A stretch of 64,000 nucleotides of DNA from an uncultured Mycoplasmatota bacterium (GCA_900546745.1 URDT01000002.1:1-64000), one strand, 5' to 3'; positions 46,470 to 56,611 are shown, counted from the first letter of the stretch. Program-made: numbers and translations. Notes: generated by a model from the letters alone, not told the origin.

Positions 46470-47219
46470 TTAATTATTATTATGTTTTTTTACTTTACAT
46501 ATAATAATTATTAATATAATAGAAATTGCAACTATAACATATATACATTTGTTATATTCTTTTTTTGAATCTTCCAATAATTCAGAGGGTTCTTTTTTAT
46601 TATCTATCTTATCATTAGTTTGCTTATTATCTGAATTTTCTTTATCAGTTTTAACTTTATCTTCATTATTAGGTTTATCTATTTTATTACTAGTATTGTC
46701 ATTTTCGCCATCATTATCTATTTTTCCATCAGTTTTATTATTTTTGCTATCATTATTACCTACGATAGTATTACTAATATTAATTATAGTTGAGTTATCA
46801 TTTAAGTTTATTTTTTTATCACTTGATGTGGCTGCAGTTATTTGTTTTATTTTAATCTCTGTACTTCCTTTAATATTATTTTTGATTTTAAATTTAAATG
46901 TCACTATATCAGATGGTGTTATTACAGAATCAGATTTTATTAATATTGTGAATTTACCGTTATTTTCATTATATAAGGGTTCTTTTAATTTATTATTTGC
47001 CCTTTTTACTTCTACAAATTCTAATTTAGATGTATCATATTCTATTTTCCCTGTTAAAGCATCAATACCTTCATTTGCTTTTTTTACATTCAAAGTAACT
47101 ATTACATTTTTGTCATTTACACTTGAATTTAATGTTGTATCTATATTACTTAATGCTTTTACATTTATTGAATAAAATATTAACCCCACAATAATACTTA
47201 TTAATATATTTTTGCACAT
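46470..47219 (-). CDS. Membrane-anchored cohesin-domain protein
   Basis: The 249-residue protein has a signal peptide (1-22), a cohesin-like beta-sandwich (about 30-150: NVKKANEGIDALTGKIEYD, FVEVKRANNKL, SDIVTFKFKIKNN), a hydrophilic Asn/Asp/Lys linker (about 150-215), and a C-terminal membrane helix (about 222-242) with basic tail KVKKHNNN. It would hold dockerin-bearing proteins at the cell surface, in place of a sortase motif. The dockerin protein is encoded directly upstream, with 27 bases between the genes. Confidence 0.85.
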   Translation of the reverse strand: MCKNILISIIVGLIFYSINVKALSNIDTTLNSSVNDKNVIVTLNVKKANEGIDALTGKIEYDTSKLEFVEVKRANNKLKEPLYNENNGKFTILIKSDSVITPSDIVTFKFKIKNNIKGSTEIKIKQITAATSSDKKINLNDNSTIINISNTIVGNNDSKNNKTDGKIDNDGENDNTSNKIDKPNNEDKVKTDKENSDNKQTNDKIDNKKEPSELLEDSKKEYNKCIYVIVAISIILIIIICKVKKHNNN

Positions 47220-47246
47220 ATTTTTCCTTTCTTAAGTTAAGATAAC

Positions 47247-49517
47247 TTATTTGTTAATTTTCTTATTTAAAATTGATAAATCCACAATATCTATTTTTCC
47301 ATCTTTATTTAAATCAGCAGCAATTAACCATTTAGAATCAATAATTCTTTGAATTTCGGTTAGATGTTTATTTAATATTGTTAAATCTACGATATCAAAA
47401 ACGCCATCTCCGTTTATATCTCCTTTTATTATTTCTTCTATTTCTTGTTTTTCTTCAATCCATGTTACTTTTGCTACTATTTCACCAATATTTCCAGCAT
47501 TATCTCTAATTTTGAATGTATATTCTCCATTTTTAGTAAATATGTATGTTCCATCTGAACCATCAATTATTGTAACATTTTTCTTAGATATATTTTTTAA
47601 TGTTGCTTTTACTTGAAATTGAGTTTCACCTGTAACATCATATTCTACAGTAGCTGTTGGTATTATTTTATCTATCCATGTTACTTTTGCTATTAATTCT
47701 TTTTCTTCACCATTTACATCTTTATATTTAAATGTGTACATACCATTTTCTGTAAATGTATGGCTGTTTTTTCCAATAGATGTACAACCATAGGTAAGTT
47801 TTATTTTAGCTTCTACATCTTTGTTTGTTATTGAATTTATTGAATATTCAATTTCAGGTTCTTTAAATTCTTTTGTTGTATCTTCATAGTAATTAAATCT
47901 TGTTCCACTTACATACTTATTTGGTCCTTCATGATTTCCATATGTTTCTGTGGCTTCTATTTTAACAAATCTTGCTGCAACGGACTCATCTAATTTGATA
48001 TATTTCCTATTTGTATCATTTGCTAAAACATTTGAATTTTTAACTAAATTCCATTCGACACCATCTAAACTTGTATAGATTTTTGCTGTTTTAATTCTAC
48101 CATTTAATCCAGCCGGATCATATGATATTTGTGATAGGTATTTAGCTTTATTAAAGCTTATCACATATGTTTTATCTTGTGCTACTTCACCCCATTTAGT
48201 ATGCCATGAAGTGAATGGACTTCCATCAATCATGTTTTCAGGAGCAAATCCACCTTGGAATGAACCAGATTGAATATAATTAATATTTTCTACATAAACG
48301 TATTCTAATGTCTTATCATCATTTTTAGTAAAATGATATTCTCTGATTTCTCCATTTAAAGTTGTACCATGTGATTTATATCTTACTTTAATTTTTTCTT
48401 TTGTTTCAAATCTTTGATTGTTATAATCATTCCACGAAATACCATCATTTGAACTATATTCTAAATAATCCGTTTTACCAATAAAAATATTTTCATCATC
48501 ATTCATATTTAATGTTAGATCATCTACTGTTTCTCCATTTGTAATATCTATAGTAAATATTTGACTTGATCCACTAATTTTTACCTTTATGTCATCTTTT
48601 GAATTAATACTTTTAACTTGCTTTTTTGTTAATGTTATAACATGATTTAAAGTTGCTATCCATGTATTTCCACCATCTAAAGAGTATTGTACTTGGAAAT
48701 CATAATTATCATATTTTGAATTCATTACAATTTTATTAGCATTTTCACCATCAAATGAGAATGATGCAAGATCTACTTTACTTGTTCCTAGTAGAACTTC
48801 TGCTATTTCAGCTGTTGCATCAGGTTGTATTGTATCTTTATTTGTTGCTGTTTTTTTAGCATCTGCAGCTATCTTTAGACTTTCTGTTTTTAACATGTCA
48901 ATTTCAATTACATCAGTATTATCTAAGTTTGGTTCTATCAATTTTAATAAATCTACCATTGCCATTGGATAATAAGTGTAAGCATCTATTATTTTTTTTG
49001 CAAGATTTTTCCAATCTGTGCTAGTTTTATTACCAATTTCTTTATAAATTGTAATTAATTTATCGTAATCATCTAAGTTTATATCTAAAATAGATAACGA
49101 TTTATTATAAATTTCTTCTTTTTTATTTAAATCAGAATATGAATTAGCAATCAAATAATAAAAGTAAGATTCTAAATATTTATCATATTCATTTAATGCT
49201 GCTTGTCCAAGTAATTGGTATCCAGCACTATTTCCTGCTTTTGAATCATTAGCTGTTTTAACAGTAAATGATTTATTATTCCAATTAAATAATAAACGTA
49301 CAACATTACCACCATACCATGATGTCGAACTTTTCCCCCATCCGAAGATATTATTTCCTAATGACCAAATTCCTTTTTTATCAGAATTTAACGAATAATT
49401 TAAATATGCTTCATGAGCTGGTTGATATACTCCAACAGATGGAATTCCATGTGTTTTTGCTAAGTTTTGACCTAATCTTGATATATTCCAACATATACCC
49501 CCAGCTTCCATTACCAT
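47247..49517 (-). CDS. C-terminal part of a secreted transglutaminase-like/F5-8C/dockerin protein
   Basis: This part follows the frameshift at about 49586. It starts within a transglutaminase-like core (MEAGGICWNISRLG with the Cys; PSVGVYQPAHEAYL with a His), then a helical region, a beta-sandwich, an F5/8 type C or CBM32 module (about 405-540: FAPENMIDGSPFTSWHTKWG), two Ig-like repeats (ATVEYDVTGETQFQVKATLK), and a type I dockerin with two calcium loops (GDINGDGVFDIVDLTILNKH and ADLNKDGKIDIVDLSILNKK). The ATG used is internal to the original gene, without a ribosome binding site. Confidence 0.85.
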   Translation of the reverse strand: MVMEAGGICWNISRLGQNLAKTHGIPSVGVYQPAHEAYLNYSLNSDKKGIWSLGNNIFGWGKSSTSWYGGNVVRLLFNWNNKSFTVKTANDSKAGNSAGYQLLGQAALNEYDKYLESYFYYLIANSYSDLNKKEEIYNKSLSILDINLDDYDKLITIYKEIGNKTSTDWKNLAKKIIDAYTYYPMAMVDLLKLIEPNLDNTDVIEIDMLKTESLKIAADAKKTATNKDTIQPDATAEIAEVLLGTSKVDLASFSFDGENANKIVMNSKYDNYDFQVQYSLDGGNTWIATLNHVITLTKKQVKSINSKDDIKVKISGSSQIFTIDITNGETVDDLTLNMNDDENIFIGKTDYLEYSSNDGISWNDYNNQRFETKEKIKVRYKSHGTTLNGEIREYHFTKNDDKTLEYVYVENINYIQSGSFQGGFAPENMIDGSPFTSWHTKWGEVAQDKTYVISFNKAKYLSQISYDPAGLNGRIKTAKIYTSLDGVEWNLVKNSNVLANDTNRKYIKLDESVAARFVKIEATETYGNHEGPNKYVSGTRFNYYEDTTKEFKEPEIEYSINSITNKDVEAKIKLTYGCTSIGKNSHTFTENGMYTFKYKDVNGEEKELIAKVTWIDKIIPTATVEYDVTGETQFQVKATLKNISKKNVTIIDGSDGTYIFTKNGEYTFKIRDNAGNIGEIVAKVTWIEEKQEIEEIIKGDINGDGVFDIVDLTILNKHLTEIQRIIDSKWLIAADLNKDGKIDIVDLSILNKKINK

Positions 49518-49561
49518 CCATGTTTTTGGAGTTTTTGTTTCATCATCATTTAAGCCATATT

Positions 49562-50872
49562 TTATATTATATTTTCTAATAAGTATTTTTCATTAAATTG
49601 TTTTTCGTTTTCTTTAGAATATAATCTATCTTGATTATAGTTTGGATGAATATAATTCATATAATTATAAGGATTTAAACGTTTATTTAAGTCTGCATAC
49701 TTATATTCTGCATATTCTCTCAACCAATTTAATTCATCATTTGCAATAGAATTATTCATTATAAATCTTAATAATTCCATTTCATAATTTTTAAAATCTT
49801 CTTTATATAAAATTAAATTATTATCATAAAGATTTTTTACAAGATCAAATCTTTTGTTTATATCATAGCTTGCCATAGGAGAATTAAATGTTAGTGGTGT
49901 TGCTGGGAGATCAGAACTATAAGCAAATGCTAAAGCTATTAACATTTTTTTATAAATTAATCCATCTTTATCATCGCCAATGATTTTTTTATTATTTGTA
50001 TATAGATTATTTAAGGCAATTAAAAATTTTTCAGAATTATTGATATTTCCAGATTCTATAAACAATTGTAAATTTTGCATATCATTTAGTAGCCAAGTTA
50101 AGGTTTCTTTCATTGTTTTAGTTGAATCATCTTTCACTGCAGTTTGTATGTTCCAATAACCTAATCGATTAACTAACTCTCTTTTGAAAACTAACTCAAG
50201 ATTATCTTTATAATTTTCTTCTACACTATTTTTATTTAAAATATTATCATAATATGAAAGCGGTTCTATTTCATTAAATAGTTCTGTTTTAATATTGTAA
50301 TTTTCTTCGACTAATCTAGCATCTGCATAAACAGCATGGTCTACAGCATTTGAGCCGTTTTGATCAGCATATAGTCTTAAATATTTATAGTCTTTGATAT
50401 TTAAATCTATCTCAAGTGCATTACTTTGAGATGTCACAGGATCAGATTTATATATTTCTTTCCAATCTTTCCCATCATTAGATACTGATATTTTGAACCA
50501 AACATCACCAAGGCCATTTTTTGAACTATCAACACCAAGTTTTGCAACAAATCTTGTATATTTGTTTGAATATGTTGATATATCGTATGTAAGTTGACTA
50601 GTTGCGTGAACTCCCATTCCTTTATTAAAAAATACCTTTTCTCCATCAACTAATAAACTTATTTTATTTCCTTCGATGTTCTTGTCTTTTTTTATTTCTC
50701 CCCAACCTACATAAGACCACTTATTTTCAGTTATATAGTCCATATCAGAAATATAATAATAATTTTTTGTTGGAACATCTATTGCATAAGATTTTATTGG
50801 TAACATTAATTGAACTAATAATAAAAGCATTAGTGCAATTGACATAATTTTAAATTTATCTGTTTTTTTCAT
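49562..50872 (-). CDS. N-terminal part of the same dockerin protein, with NPCBM module
   Basis: It has a signal peptide (1-31, ending KSYA) and an NPCBM-type carbohydrate-binding module (about 38-190: SYVGWGEIKKDKNIEGNKIS; KGMGVHATSQLTYDIS; YKYLRLYADQNGSNAVDHAVYADARL), then a helical domain. It ends at 49562 where the frame breaks. Adding one A to the AAAAA run at 49586-49590 joins it to the 47247-49517 frame through IRKYNIKYGLNDDETK, giving one secreted protein of about 1208 residues. Confidence 0.85.
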   Translation of the reverse strand: MKKTDKFKIMSIALMLLLLVQLMLPIKSYAIDVPTKNYYYISDMDYITENKWSYVGWGEIKKDKNIEGNKISLLVDGEKVFFNKGMGVHATSQLTYDISTYSNKYTRFVAKLGVDSSKNGLGDVWFKISVSNDGKDWKEIYKSDPVTSQSNALEIDLNIKDYKYLRLYADQNGSNAVDHAVYADARLVEENYNIKTELFNEIEPLSYYDNILNKNSVEENYKDNLELVFKRELVNRLGYWNIQTAVKDDSTKTMKETLTWLLNDMQNLQLFIESGNINNSEKFLIALNNLYTNNKKIIGDDKDGLIYKKMLIALAFAYSSDLPATPLTFNSPMASYDINKRFDLVKNLYDNNLILYKEDFKNYEMELLRFIMNNSIANDELNWLREYAEYKYADLNKRLNPYNYMNYIHPNYNQDRLYSKENEKQFNEKYLLENII

Positions 50873-51195
50873 ATTTACCTCACATTTTTTATTAAAAAAG
50901 ATTAAAAATTATATGGGAAATTATATCCAAAAAATTAATATAGATAATTAATTGGAATACCACTAATTGTCTTTTTAATTTTTGATTTTAAAACATTTTT
51001 ATTATGTCTTACAAGAATTTTTTCTAGTGGAACAATTTTATCATTTTTTTTATATTTTTTCAACACTTTTTGTAAAAAATTTCTTTATAAAAATTTCAAA
51101 AAAATATAAAATTCAGGAAAATTCTTTTTTTTAATTTGAGTACCTAAATGAGGGTATAAAATTACTTAATAGTTATAAAAGCATTTAATATAAAC

Positions 51196-51224
51196 AAAAA
51201 TGAGAGCTTTCGCTCTCTTCAGGG
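51196..51224. other. Candidate left attachment site of the integrative element
   Basis: GCTCTCTTCAGGG (51212-51224) is identical to 62920-62932; AAAAATGAGAGC precedes it in both places. On the minus strand it forms a GAGAGC-GAAA-GCTCTC terminator hairpin, like the small RNA terminator at the right end. Confidence 0.55.
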
Positions 51225-51330
51225 TGAAAAAGAATACCCTATTTTTTTGTCATATTTTTCATTATTATTGATTTATCACTTGCTATATTTCTCGTAAATA
51301 GCCATATTTTACCTATTTTGCTCTATGTAG

Positions 51331-51349
51331 TTGTTCCCCATTTGTTCCC
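51331..51349 (+). repeat. Paired TTGTTCCC repeats inside the left end
   Basis: TTGTTCCC at 51331 and 51342, 11 bases apart and followed by AAGAA, match the pair at 62826 and 62837 in the same orientation. They lie about 107 bases inside the left att core. They are candidate integrase arm sites. Confidence 0.5.
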
Positions 51350-51352
51350 AAG

Positions 51353-51380
51353 AAAAAATAGAACTCATTTTTAAGTTCTA
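51353..51380 (-). terminator. Terminator of the restriction-modification operon
   Basis: TAGAACT (51359-51365) pairs with AGTTCTA (51374-51380); on the minus strand a U run follows the stem. Confidence 0.75.
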
Positions 51381-51391
51381 CTTTATCTACA

Positions 51392-53932
51392 TCATGAATC
51401 CCTTCTATTCGCCAAAAATTCCAATAATCTTAATGCCTCATTTAATTTTAATTCATAATCACTGCCAAATAAATATTTTGCCCAGATAATATCTATATTT
51501 CTTATTTTAGGATTTTTTAAATCTAAAAACTCTATATTTGATTTTTCATTATTAATTTCTTCTATCATGTTAGAATTAATTTTATTTATTTTTGGAACAA
51601 AAGTTTTTTTAATATCATTTACTTCCATTTTTCTCATTCCTTCTTGATCTTTTGAAGAAACTTCACATAATAATTGATAAAAAATTGTGGTCATCCAACT
51701 TGATAATACCAAAGCTGAATTGTAGTCTTGCATAGAGCACACTACAAAGTTTGTTGAAACAAAAGATGTTTCATTTGTTAAATATACTTTTCCAGATTTT
51801 CTAATTGCACGAGGAATTAAAACAGAATTTGCAGATACTGCATTTCTACTTTCACTATTAAGAATAGCTATTAATTCTTCATAACTTTTTTGGGTTCTTT
51901 GTTGTCTTCCTTCCCTAGCTGGCAAAGATAAATATAAATTTACTATTTCAGAAGTTATTTGTGGTTCGTTATTTGAAATATTATAAAACTTTGAATCACC
52001 ATTAGTTATTTCATAATTATCCATAAAAGCATTTCTAATACCTATAGATGTATTTACCCCAAGATTTGAAACTGAGCTCCAAAAGTCATCTCTTGAGTCA
52101 ATAAACAACAAATCACTTCCTCCTGAATTTCCAGCTTGACCTCTTCTAAAAATTGTATTTGATTCTTCAAACATCTCAAGTTTATCAGAAGTTTCTATGT
52201 TCTCTTTAACATATTCTATTGATTCTATCATTTCATTATTAAGTTGTCTCCATCCATCATCTATAGAATTCTCTAATTCATCTTTGCTAACCTTTTTACA
52301 CATTATACCTGGCATATATGACTTAAACTCATTATCAAATTCATTTTTTAAAACATTTTCAAATAAATGTATATCAATGTCTGGTATATTATCATAACTT
52401 GATATTATTTCAATCTCATTATTATCTTGTTTTGAACTTCCCACTAAAACACATGTGTCCATCATAACATCATTAAATATTCCCTGTCCTGGATACATGA
52501 ATACCTTTTTTAGTCCAAAATTATTTAATAAATATTTTCGTATTGCCTTTGCTTCTTCACCTCTAGCCATTAAATGTGTTTTTGGAAAAACACAGGCAAT
52601 AATTGTTCCTGTAGAAACCAAAGTATTTATTAACTCTAAAAACACACCTTCTAATGACATTTGTCCAACATTTAAAATTGCTCTACTACCTTTAATTTCC
52701 TCTATAGCTGAATATAATATATTTTTCCTGTCTACACAATTAATCCCCGCTACGAATGGTGGATTCATTAAAATAATATCTATAGTATTAAAAAATTTTC
52801 TTTCGAAATTTGCTATATTTCTATTATATATTTTAGGTGAGTTTTCTTTATTAATAATATTTGCATATTTTAATCCCAATCTTAAAGAAAGTAATTCTAA
52901 TAATTTTATATTTACATCATTTACTATTATTTGATTAGGCTTTAAAGAAAAAATATCAATTGCTGAGCTTATTAAGTTTCCACTTCCAGCAGCTGGATCA
53001 CAAATTATATTATCATTCTTGTCAGTCATTGATTTTGCAAGTACTGACACCAATCTTCCTAATTCCAAGTCCGTAGGAACTTCCCCATAGTGTTCACGAC
53101 CAGTTGATACAATTTGATGTAATATATCAGCTATTGTATCACCATTTATATTTGTCTTTCCAAGTTCATATAAATCTATTAAAACATTATTTGGTATTTG
53201 AACATCAGGGGCAAAATTATCTGAATCATAAGAAAATATATCTTTAAAATTAACTCTTGATGCTTCATTACATATTCTAGAGATATTATTGTTGAATACC
53301 CTAATATCATGCAAATCATTTCTTCTAATAAAATCAAATGAGCCTCTAATATATTCATAGAGCATCAGTGCAAGTGAAGATTTCCATTCTTTATGTTTTT
53401 CCTTTACTGAAGTTGCAATATTTGCAAATTCATCAAATGTAATTAAATAATCATAACTATCATTAAAAAAACTTTGTAATTTTTCGATATAAAAATCTGT
53501 TAATAAATCTATAAATTCTTCTTCTGTTGTATCTTTAAACAAAGCAATCTTACATAGACCTGGCTTCAATATTTGTTGAAAAACTTTTTCTTTAGAAGGA
53601 TCATATCTTAGTAAATATGCATATTCTAAATTTGTAATAATATAAAAAGGTTTTTCAGTAATTCCACTATTCATTTGAACGTAAGACATTGCTTGATATT
53701 GATATCTAGCACTGTTAACATCAGCTGGTGTTCTTTTAACTTCAACTACACATGCATACTTCCCAGTTGACTTATTTTTAATTACAAAATCCATCTCTAG
53801 ACTTCCCGTATATTGATGGTGTATTACTTCATATTGACTATCCATTTTTAAATTCTTAATTGCTCTATTAAGAGCTTTTTCACAAATTGGATGAAATCTT
53901 CTTACTTCAGAATCTGAATATGATATCCACAT
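51392..53932 (-). CDS. Nuclease-methyltransferase fusion, type IIG-like restriction-modification enzyme
   Basis: The 846-residue protein joins a PD-(D/E)xK nuclease domain (about 40-80: GSLEMDFVIKN, VVEVKRT) to an N6-adenine methylase core (about 270-520: DPAAGSGN near 311, NPPF near 388) and a C-terminal specificity-like region. Type IIG/I enzymes of this plan cut and methylate from one polypeptide. It is the last gene of a three-gene operon with two more methylases. The nuclease domain is inferred from the spacing of D and E-x-K; the methylase motifs are clear. Confidence 0.82.
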   Translation of the reverse strand: MWISYSDSEVRRFHPICEKALNRAIKNLKMDSQYEVIHHQYTGSLEMDFVIKNKSTGKYACVVEVKRTPADVNSARYQYQAMSYVQMNSGITEKPFYIITNLEYAYLLRYDPSKEKVFQQILKPGLCKIALFKDTTEEEFIDLLTDFYIEKLQSFFNDSYDYLITFDEFANIATSVKEKHKEWKSSLALMLYEYIRGSFDFIRRNDLHDIRVFNNNISRICNEASRVNFKDIFSYDSDNFAPDVQIPNNVLIDLYELGKTNINGDTIADILHQIVSTGREHYGEVPTDLELGRLVSVLAKSMTDKNDNIICDPAAGSGNLISSAIDIFSLKPNQIIVNDVNIKLLELLSLRLGLKYANIINKENSPKIYNRNIANFERKFFNTIDIILMNPPFVAGINCVDRKNILYSAIEEIKGSRAILNVGQMSLEGVFLELINTLVSTGTIIACVFPKTHLMARGEEAKAIRKYLLNNFGLKKVFMYPGQGIFNDVMMDTCVLVGSSKQDNNEIEIISSYDNIPDIDIHLFENVLKNEFDNEFKSYMPGIMCKKVSKDELENSIDDGWRQLNNEMIESIEYVKENIETSDKLEMFEESNTIFRRGQAGNSGGSDLLFIDSRDDFWSSVSNLGVNTSIGIRNAFMDNYEITNGDSKFYNISNNEPQITSEIVNLYLSLPAREGRQQRTQKSYEELIAILNSESRNAVSANSVLIPRAIRKSGKVYLTNETSFVSTNFVVCSMQDYNSALVLSSWMTTIFYQLLCEVSSKDQEGMRKMEVNDIKKTFVPKINKINSNMIEEINNEKSNIEFLDLKNPKIRNIDIIWAKYLFGSDYELKLNEALRLLEFLANRRDS

Positions 53933-53933
53933 A

Positions 53934-55022
53934 TTAATCCTCCTCTACATATTTTTTTAATTGTTCAGCAATTATATTAGCCAATAATGGTGGAACAGCA
54001 TTGCCAACAATTAAATTTTTTCCCTGTTTACTACTTGAAACTAATACATAATCTGGGAATGATTGTAACCTTAATGCCTCTCTTACTGTTATTAATCTAT
54101 TTTCCTTATAATGTATATTGCATCCAACATTAGGTCTATTAAAATAAGTATTTATTGTGTAAGATGGCAATTTAGGGTCTAATCTACCGTAACAAGTTGT
54201 ATGTCCACCACTTTTTTGTAATCTTCTAATTCTTTGAGAATTTATATTTGATGGAATATCCATATAATTTCCACCTGGTTTAACGCTATTTACTATTATT
54301 TTATCTAGCTCACTCATTTGTGGCATTATATGATCTGTAACTACTTTATTGTTATTTCTCACCAATTTTTGATAATCATTTTTCGGTTTATATTTATATT
54401 CAATTTTTCCATCAATAATATTTGGTAAATCCTCTAATGCATCCTCCACACTAACATATTTTTTTAATCCATTAGTTCCATCTTCGTTATGAGTTGGTGA
54501 TGGGAATTCGAAAGAATCATTCATCAATCCTACAATAATAACCCTTTTCCTTCTTTGTGGAACTCCATAATCAGCCGCATTTAATACCTTAGTATTAATT
54601 ACATACCCAATTTTTCTAAATTCATTTTTTAGTAAATCTAAAATTTTTTCTCCTGCACTATTTTTAGCAGAAAGAATACCAGTAACGTTTTCAAACACAA
54701 ATGCTTTAGGTTTGATTTTATTAATTATTTTTAAATATCTCCAAACCAATTGACCTCTAGCATCTTCAACATTCCTTTTACCTGCTAATGAAAAAGATTG
54801 GCAAGGCGGACCTCCAATTACAATATCACCATTTGGTATTTCATTTAAATCTATTTTGTTTATATCACCTAATATAATATGATTTCCAATATTTTTTTTA
54901 TAAGTTTCTACCGCATTTTTTTCATTATCTATAGCCCAAATGATATCATATCCAGCTTGCTTAAATCCTAAATCTAAACCGCCACCACCTGAGAATAAAC
55001 TGACAACTTTATTTTTAGACAT
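53934..55022 (-). CDS. C5-cytosine DNA methyltransferase
   Basis: The 362-residue enzyme has motif I FSGGGGLDLGF, motif IV GGPPCQSFSLAG with the catalytic Cys (near 77), motif VI ENVTG, motif VIII PQRRKRV and motif X VGNAVPP near the C-terminus. The target recognition region lies between motifs VIII and IX. It methylates one cytosine in a specific site, protecting host DNA. Its ATG overlaps the end of the upstream methylase by eight bases. Confidence 0.95.
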   Translation of the reverse strand: MSKNKVVSLFSGGGGLDLGFKQAGYDIIWAIDNEKNAVETYKKNIGNHIILGDINKIDLNEIPNGDIVIGGPPCQSFSLAGKRNVEDARGQLVWRYLKIINKIKPKAFVFENVTGILSAKNSAGEKILDLLKNEFRKIGYVINTKVLNAADYGVPQRRKRVIIVGLMNDSFEFPSPTHNEDGTNGLKKYVSVEDALEDLPNIIDGKIEYKYKPKNDYQKLVRNNNKVVTDHIMPQMSELDKIIVNSVKPGGNYMDIPSNINSQRIRRLQKSGGHTTCYGRLDPKLPSYTINTYFNRPNVGCNIHYKENRLITVREALRLQSFPDYVLVSSSKQGKNLIVGNAVPPLLANIIAEQLKKYVEED

Positions 55023-56451
55023 CTTGGGCCTCCAATCTATTTGCTTTTATTAAATTATATATTTCTATTATTTTTTCAAATTCCATATTCATATATTTAC
55101 TTAATATAAATGAAATTTTTTCAATGCCATTTTTTTCTTTTCCGTTCATTATATTTTCAGAAAGTTCAATTAATTTTTTCTTATCACTATTCGTAATTAT
55201 TAATGGATTCACAATATTTAAATTATTAAAATCGTATTTTTGAATCTTTAATAACCCATTACCATATTTTTTACCTGTCTTTTCAAGTTGATAATAAATA
55301 TAATAATTATTTAAAAGTGCAAAAGCTAACTTTTCATCAATATTACAATTTATTATATAAAAATTATCTCTAACTATTTCAAAGTTTTTATTATATATAA
55401 ATCTAATATCATTTCTAATAAAATAATTAAATATTATTCCAGTACAATTAAATGTTTTTATTTGATACCATTTTTTATTATTTTTAATTTTATTATAAAG
55501 AGTTTTCGGTTTACCTTCTTTAAGTATTCTATTTTTAACATTTAATAAATATTTACTACATTTTTTTTCATTATCTACGATCAAAATATTATCATATTTA
55601 GAATTATTGGTCGTATATCCCAATATTTGTTTAGGTGTTGAAATAATTTTTTTTAAGTTTTCTTCATTCTTAATAGAAGGATTTATGAACGCATCATTAT
55701 ATCCAGTTGTTATACCTCTTTTAATTTTAAAAACATTATCAAACTTAACACAGCTTCCAGATAAATCCTGATATTCAATGTTATCCTTATAATAAATTCT
55801 GTTATTTTTGAAAACTACATTATATGCTTTATATTCATTTTTATCATTTAAGTTCTTTTTTAATCTCATTATTACAACATCAGTTAAAACATTATCTTCA
55901 AATACATCTCCATGAACATTAATAATTTCTTCAATTCTGCACGTGTTATTTATTTCCTTTATAAATTTTTTACCAGAACTACTTTTTTGCCAACTTCCAG
56001 GAAATATAACAACTAATTGTCCGTTCTTTTTTAAGAGATTAATGCTTTTAACAATGAAATACATATACATATTGGCATTTTTAGGTAAATTTGAAAATAT
56101 AGTTTTCTTTTGCATTAATGCTTTATTAATTCCATATTCTTGCAAATCATTTATTTTTTCATGTCTAATATATGGGGGATTCATAATTATCAAATCAAAT
56201 TTTCTGTTAAATCCTTTTTTTAAAAAATCATAGCAATATAAATTATCATATTTTGAAGATATTCTATTATATAATTTAGGATCCAACTCACAACCGCATA
56301 TATTTCTATAACCTTTTTTATATAGTTCTTCTATAAAAACACCTGCTCCAAAACATGGATCTAATATATAATCATCAGGTCTAATTTCACATAATGATAT
56401 CATAAATTGTGCAACACTGTTCTTTGTAAAAACTTGTCCTAAATCAGTCAT
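55015..56451 (-). CDS. Adenine-specific DNA methyltransferase (Eco57I/TaqI-like)
   Basis: The 478-residue protein has SAM-binding sequence DPCFGAGVFIEELY (near 31-44), catalytic NPPYIRHEKIND (near 95-106) and a C-terminal region like TaqI-type recognition domains. It is the first gene of the restriction-modification operon; GGAGGTG lies ten bases before the ATG. Three modification activities in one operon is unusual. Confidence 0.88.
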   Translation of the reverse strand: MTDLGQVFTKNSVAQFMISLCEIRPDDYILDPCFGAGVFIEELYKKGYRNICGCELDPKLYNRISSKYDNLYCYDFLKKGFNRKFDLIIMNPPYIRHEKINDLQEYGINKALMQKKTIFSNLPKNANMYMYFIVKSINLLKKNGQLVVIFPGSWQKSSSGKKFIKEINNTCRIEEIINVHGDVFEDNVLTDVVIMRLKKNLNDKNEYKAYNVVFKNNRIYYKDNIEYQDLSGSCVKFDNVFKIKRGITTGYNDAFINPSIKNEENLKKIISTPKQILGYTTNNSKYDNILIVDNEKKCSKYLLNVKNRILKEGKPKTLYNKIKNNKKWYQIKTFNCTGIIFNYFIRNDIRFIYNKNFEIVRDNFYIINCNIDEKLAFALLNNYYIYYQLEKTGKKYGNGLLKIQKYDFNNLNIVNPLIITNSDKKKLIELSENIMNGKEKNGIEKISFILSKYMNMEFEKIIEIYNLIKANRLEAQDV

Positions 56452-56611
56452 ATGAAATTACACCTCCAATACTATAATCTCCCTTATATAATTATACCAT
56501 AATCATTACAAAAATTCCTTTGAATTAAGTAAAAATACAAATAATAATATTAATATTGTAATTATTTGACTTATTTTTTGTTTAGAGTGATTAATACATA
56601 CGGAGGTGTTT

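Larger units (their letters stand above)
50873..51391. other. Gene-free region with the left end of the integrative element
   Basis: No gene is supported in these 519 bases. The right side holds the candidate left att core (51212-51224), two TTGTTCCC repeats (51331-51338, 51342-51349) and the terminator of the restriction-modification operon (51353-51380). The left part has TATAAT-like boxes upstream of the NPCBM gene on the minus strand and otherwise AT-rich sequence. Confidence 0.6.

Noticed and set aside
49562..49590. Programmed -1 frameshift in the dockerin protein
   Set aside because: A -1 slip would restore the frame arithmetically, but no X-XXY-YYZ site in the correct phase is seen, so an indel in the A run is simpler.
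51331..51354. TTGTTCCC repeats as remnants of integrase 3' ends (minus-strand reading LGTN-EQ)
   Set aside because: Such phrases occur at integrase C-termini, but here no further integrase-like sequence surrounds them, and both ends share the same 11-bp spacing and orientation. I keep arm sites as the better reading.
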